Part shown: piece by piece, positions 63,802 to 64,000 of the stretch
Numbering within the stretch: position 1 is the first letter of the stretch
Layout: the number at the start of each line of letters is the position of its first letter
Assembly: GCA_014529385.2 (NCBI GenBank)
Contig: CM043946.1
Span: 34,740,558-34,804,557, forward strand
DNA: 64,000 nucleotides
Direction of reading: 5' to 3'
Source of the DNA: Adiantum capillus-veneris
Taxonomy: Eukaryota; Streptophyta; Polypodiopsida; Polypodiales; Pteridaceae
Notes under the pieces: generated by a model
What the model was told of the DNA's origin: nothing
Databases searched by the model: none
Seen by the model: only the letters and a program-made list of their open reading frames with translations
Made by a program: the position numbers and the translations under genes

Positions 63802-64000
63802 TTCTTCCACACTTGAAAAATTCGAGGTGTCCTCACCTCGACATGAAATCTCCATAATTTTGTCTCATTACATCATAATGTTCCCTAGTGACATCTTCTT
63901 GAGGATATTTTGACCATTTAACAAGGTGTTCAATAATGGTTTGATTGCATAAAGACTTAGTTCTACTCTAAAAAATCACTTCGAGGTATACTTCAAAAGT
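63802..64000 (-). pseudogene. 3' end of a chromovirus Pol with chromodomain and PPT
   Basis: Minus strand: TIIEHLVKWSKYPQEDVTRE and HYDVMRQNYGDF (chromodomain), a stop, then AAGTGTGGAAGAA before the LTR. The rest of the element is beyond the right edge. Confidence 0.7.

Noticed and set aside
1-64000. tRNA, rRNA or snoRNA genes
   Set aside because: No cloverleaf with A/B boxes or rRNA core sequence was noticed on reading; the tRNA-like words found are primer-binding sites.

Overview
The window is repeat-rich plant nuclear DNA. Almost everything recognisable is a retrotransposon or a fragment of one, with several nested in each other. There is no bacterial or organellar gene order, no tRNA or rRNA gene, and no intact ordinary host gene. 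A decayed PLS-type pentatricopeptide-repeat (PPR) fragment at 3577-3990 (minus strand) reads like the very large PPR families of ferns. With the primer-binding sites for initiator tRNA-Met and the long GA microsatellites, this makes a fern or other non-seed vascular plant my best guess, held with moderate confidence.

Layout. 1-7 kb: minus-strand remnants, namely a gag-like frame with an acidic tandem-repeat tail, the PPR pseudogene, and a Ty3/gypsy-type gag. 7.2-9.4 kb: purine-rich low-complexity DNA with long GA, GT, C and G tracts. 9.6-20.6 kb: non-coding DNA, possibly the interior of an old minus-strand LTR element (candidate polypurine tract at 9.6 kb, candidate primer site at 20.6 kb). 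It carries a 5.7-kb insertion made only of LTR-like sequence, tandemly duplicated and flanked by a perfect AGTAC target duplication. 21.5-24.4 kb: a large diverged inverted repeat with a perfect 32-bp palindrome at its centre and a LINE-like poly(A) fragment inside one arm.

24.4-33.3 kb: gypsy copy A (plus strand), interrupted by a non-autonomous copia element with target duplication GTTAA. 33.3-38.9 kb: an old antisense chromovirus with both LTRs truncated. 38.9-47.4 kb: gypsy copy B, the same family as A, reading gag, protease, RT, RNase H, two successive HHCC zinc domains, integrase, and then a further frame holding a second retropepsin-like domain. 47.4-49.7 kb: non-coding, with a plausible intron and three spaced palindromes, leading into an unidentified frame at 49,724.

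50,151-58,981: a very young chromovirus with 1,592-bp LTRs differing at about eight sites, target duplication CAGAC, PBS, PPT and a 1,362-codon pol frame, but a short frameshifting deletion in gag. It splits the frame at 49,724-50,150 / 58,987-59,925. 59,931-63,139: a nearly intact minus-strand copia element, itself interrupted by the 662-bp LTR (63,140-63,801) of another chromovirus that runs off the right edge.

Relative ages from nesting and decay: gypsy A/B and the antisense chromovirus are old; the small copia in A is later than A; the 50-59 kb chromovirus is very recent; the right-edge LTR is later than the copia it interrupts. The strongest leads are the unusual domain order of gypsy B, the large palindrome, and the paired ATTGG/CCAAT modules in the young LTR.
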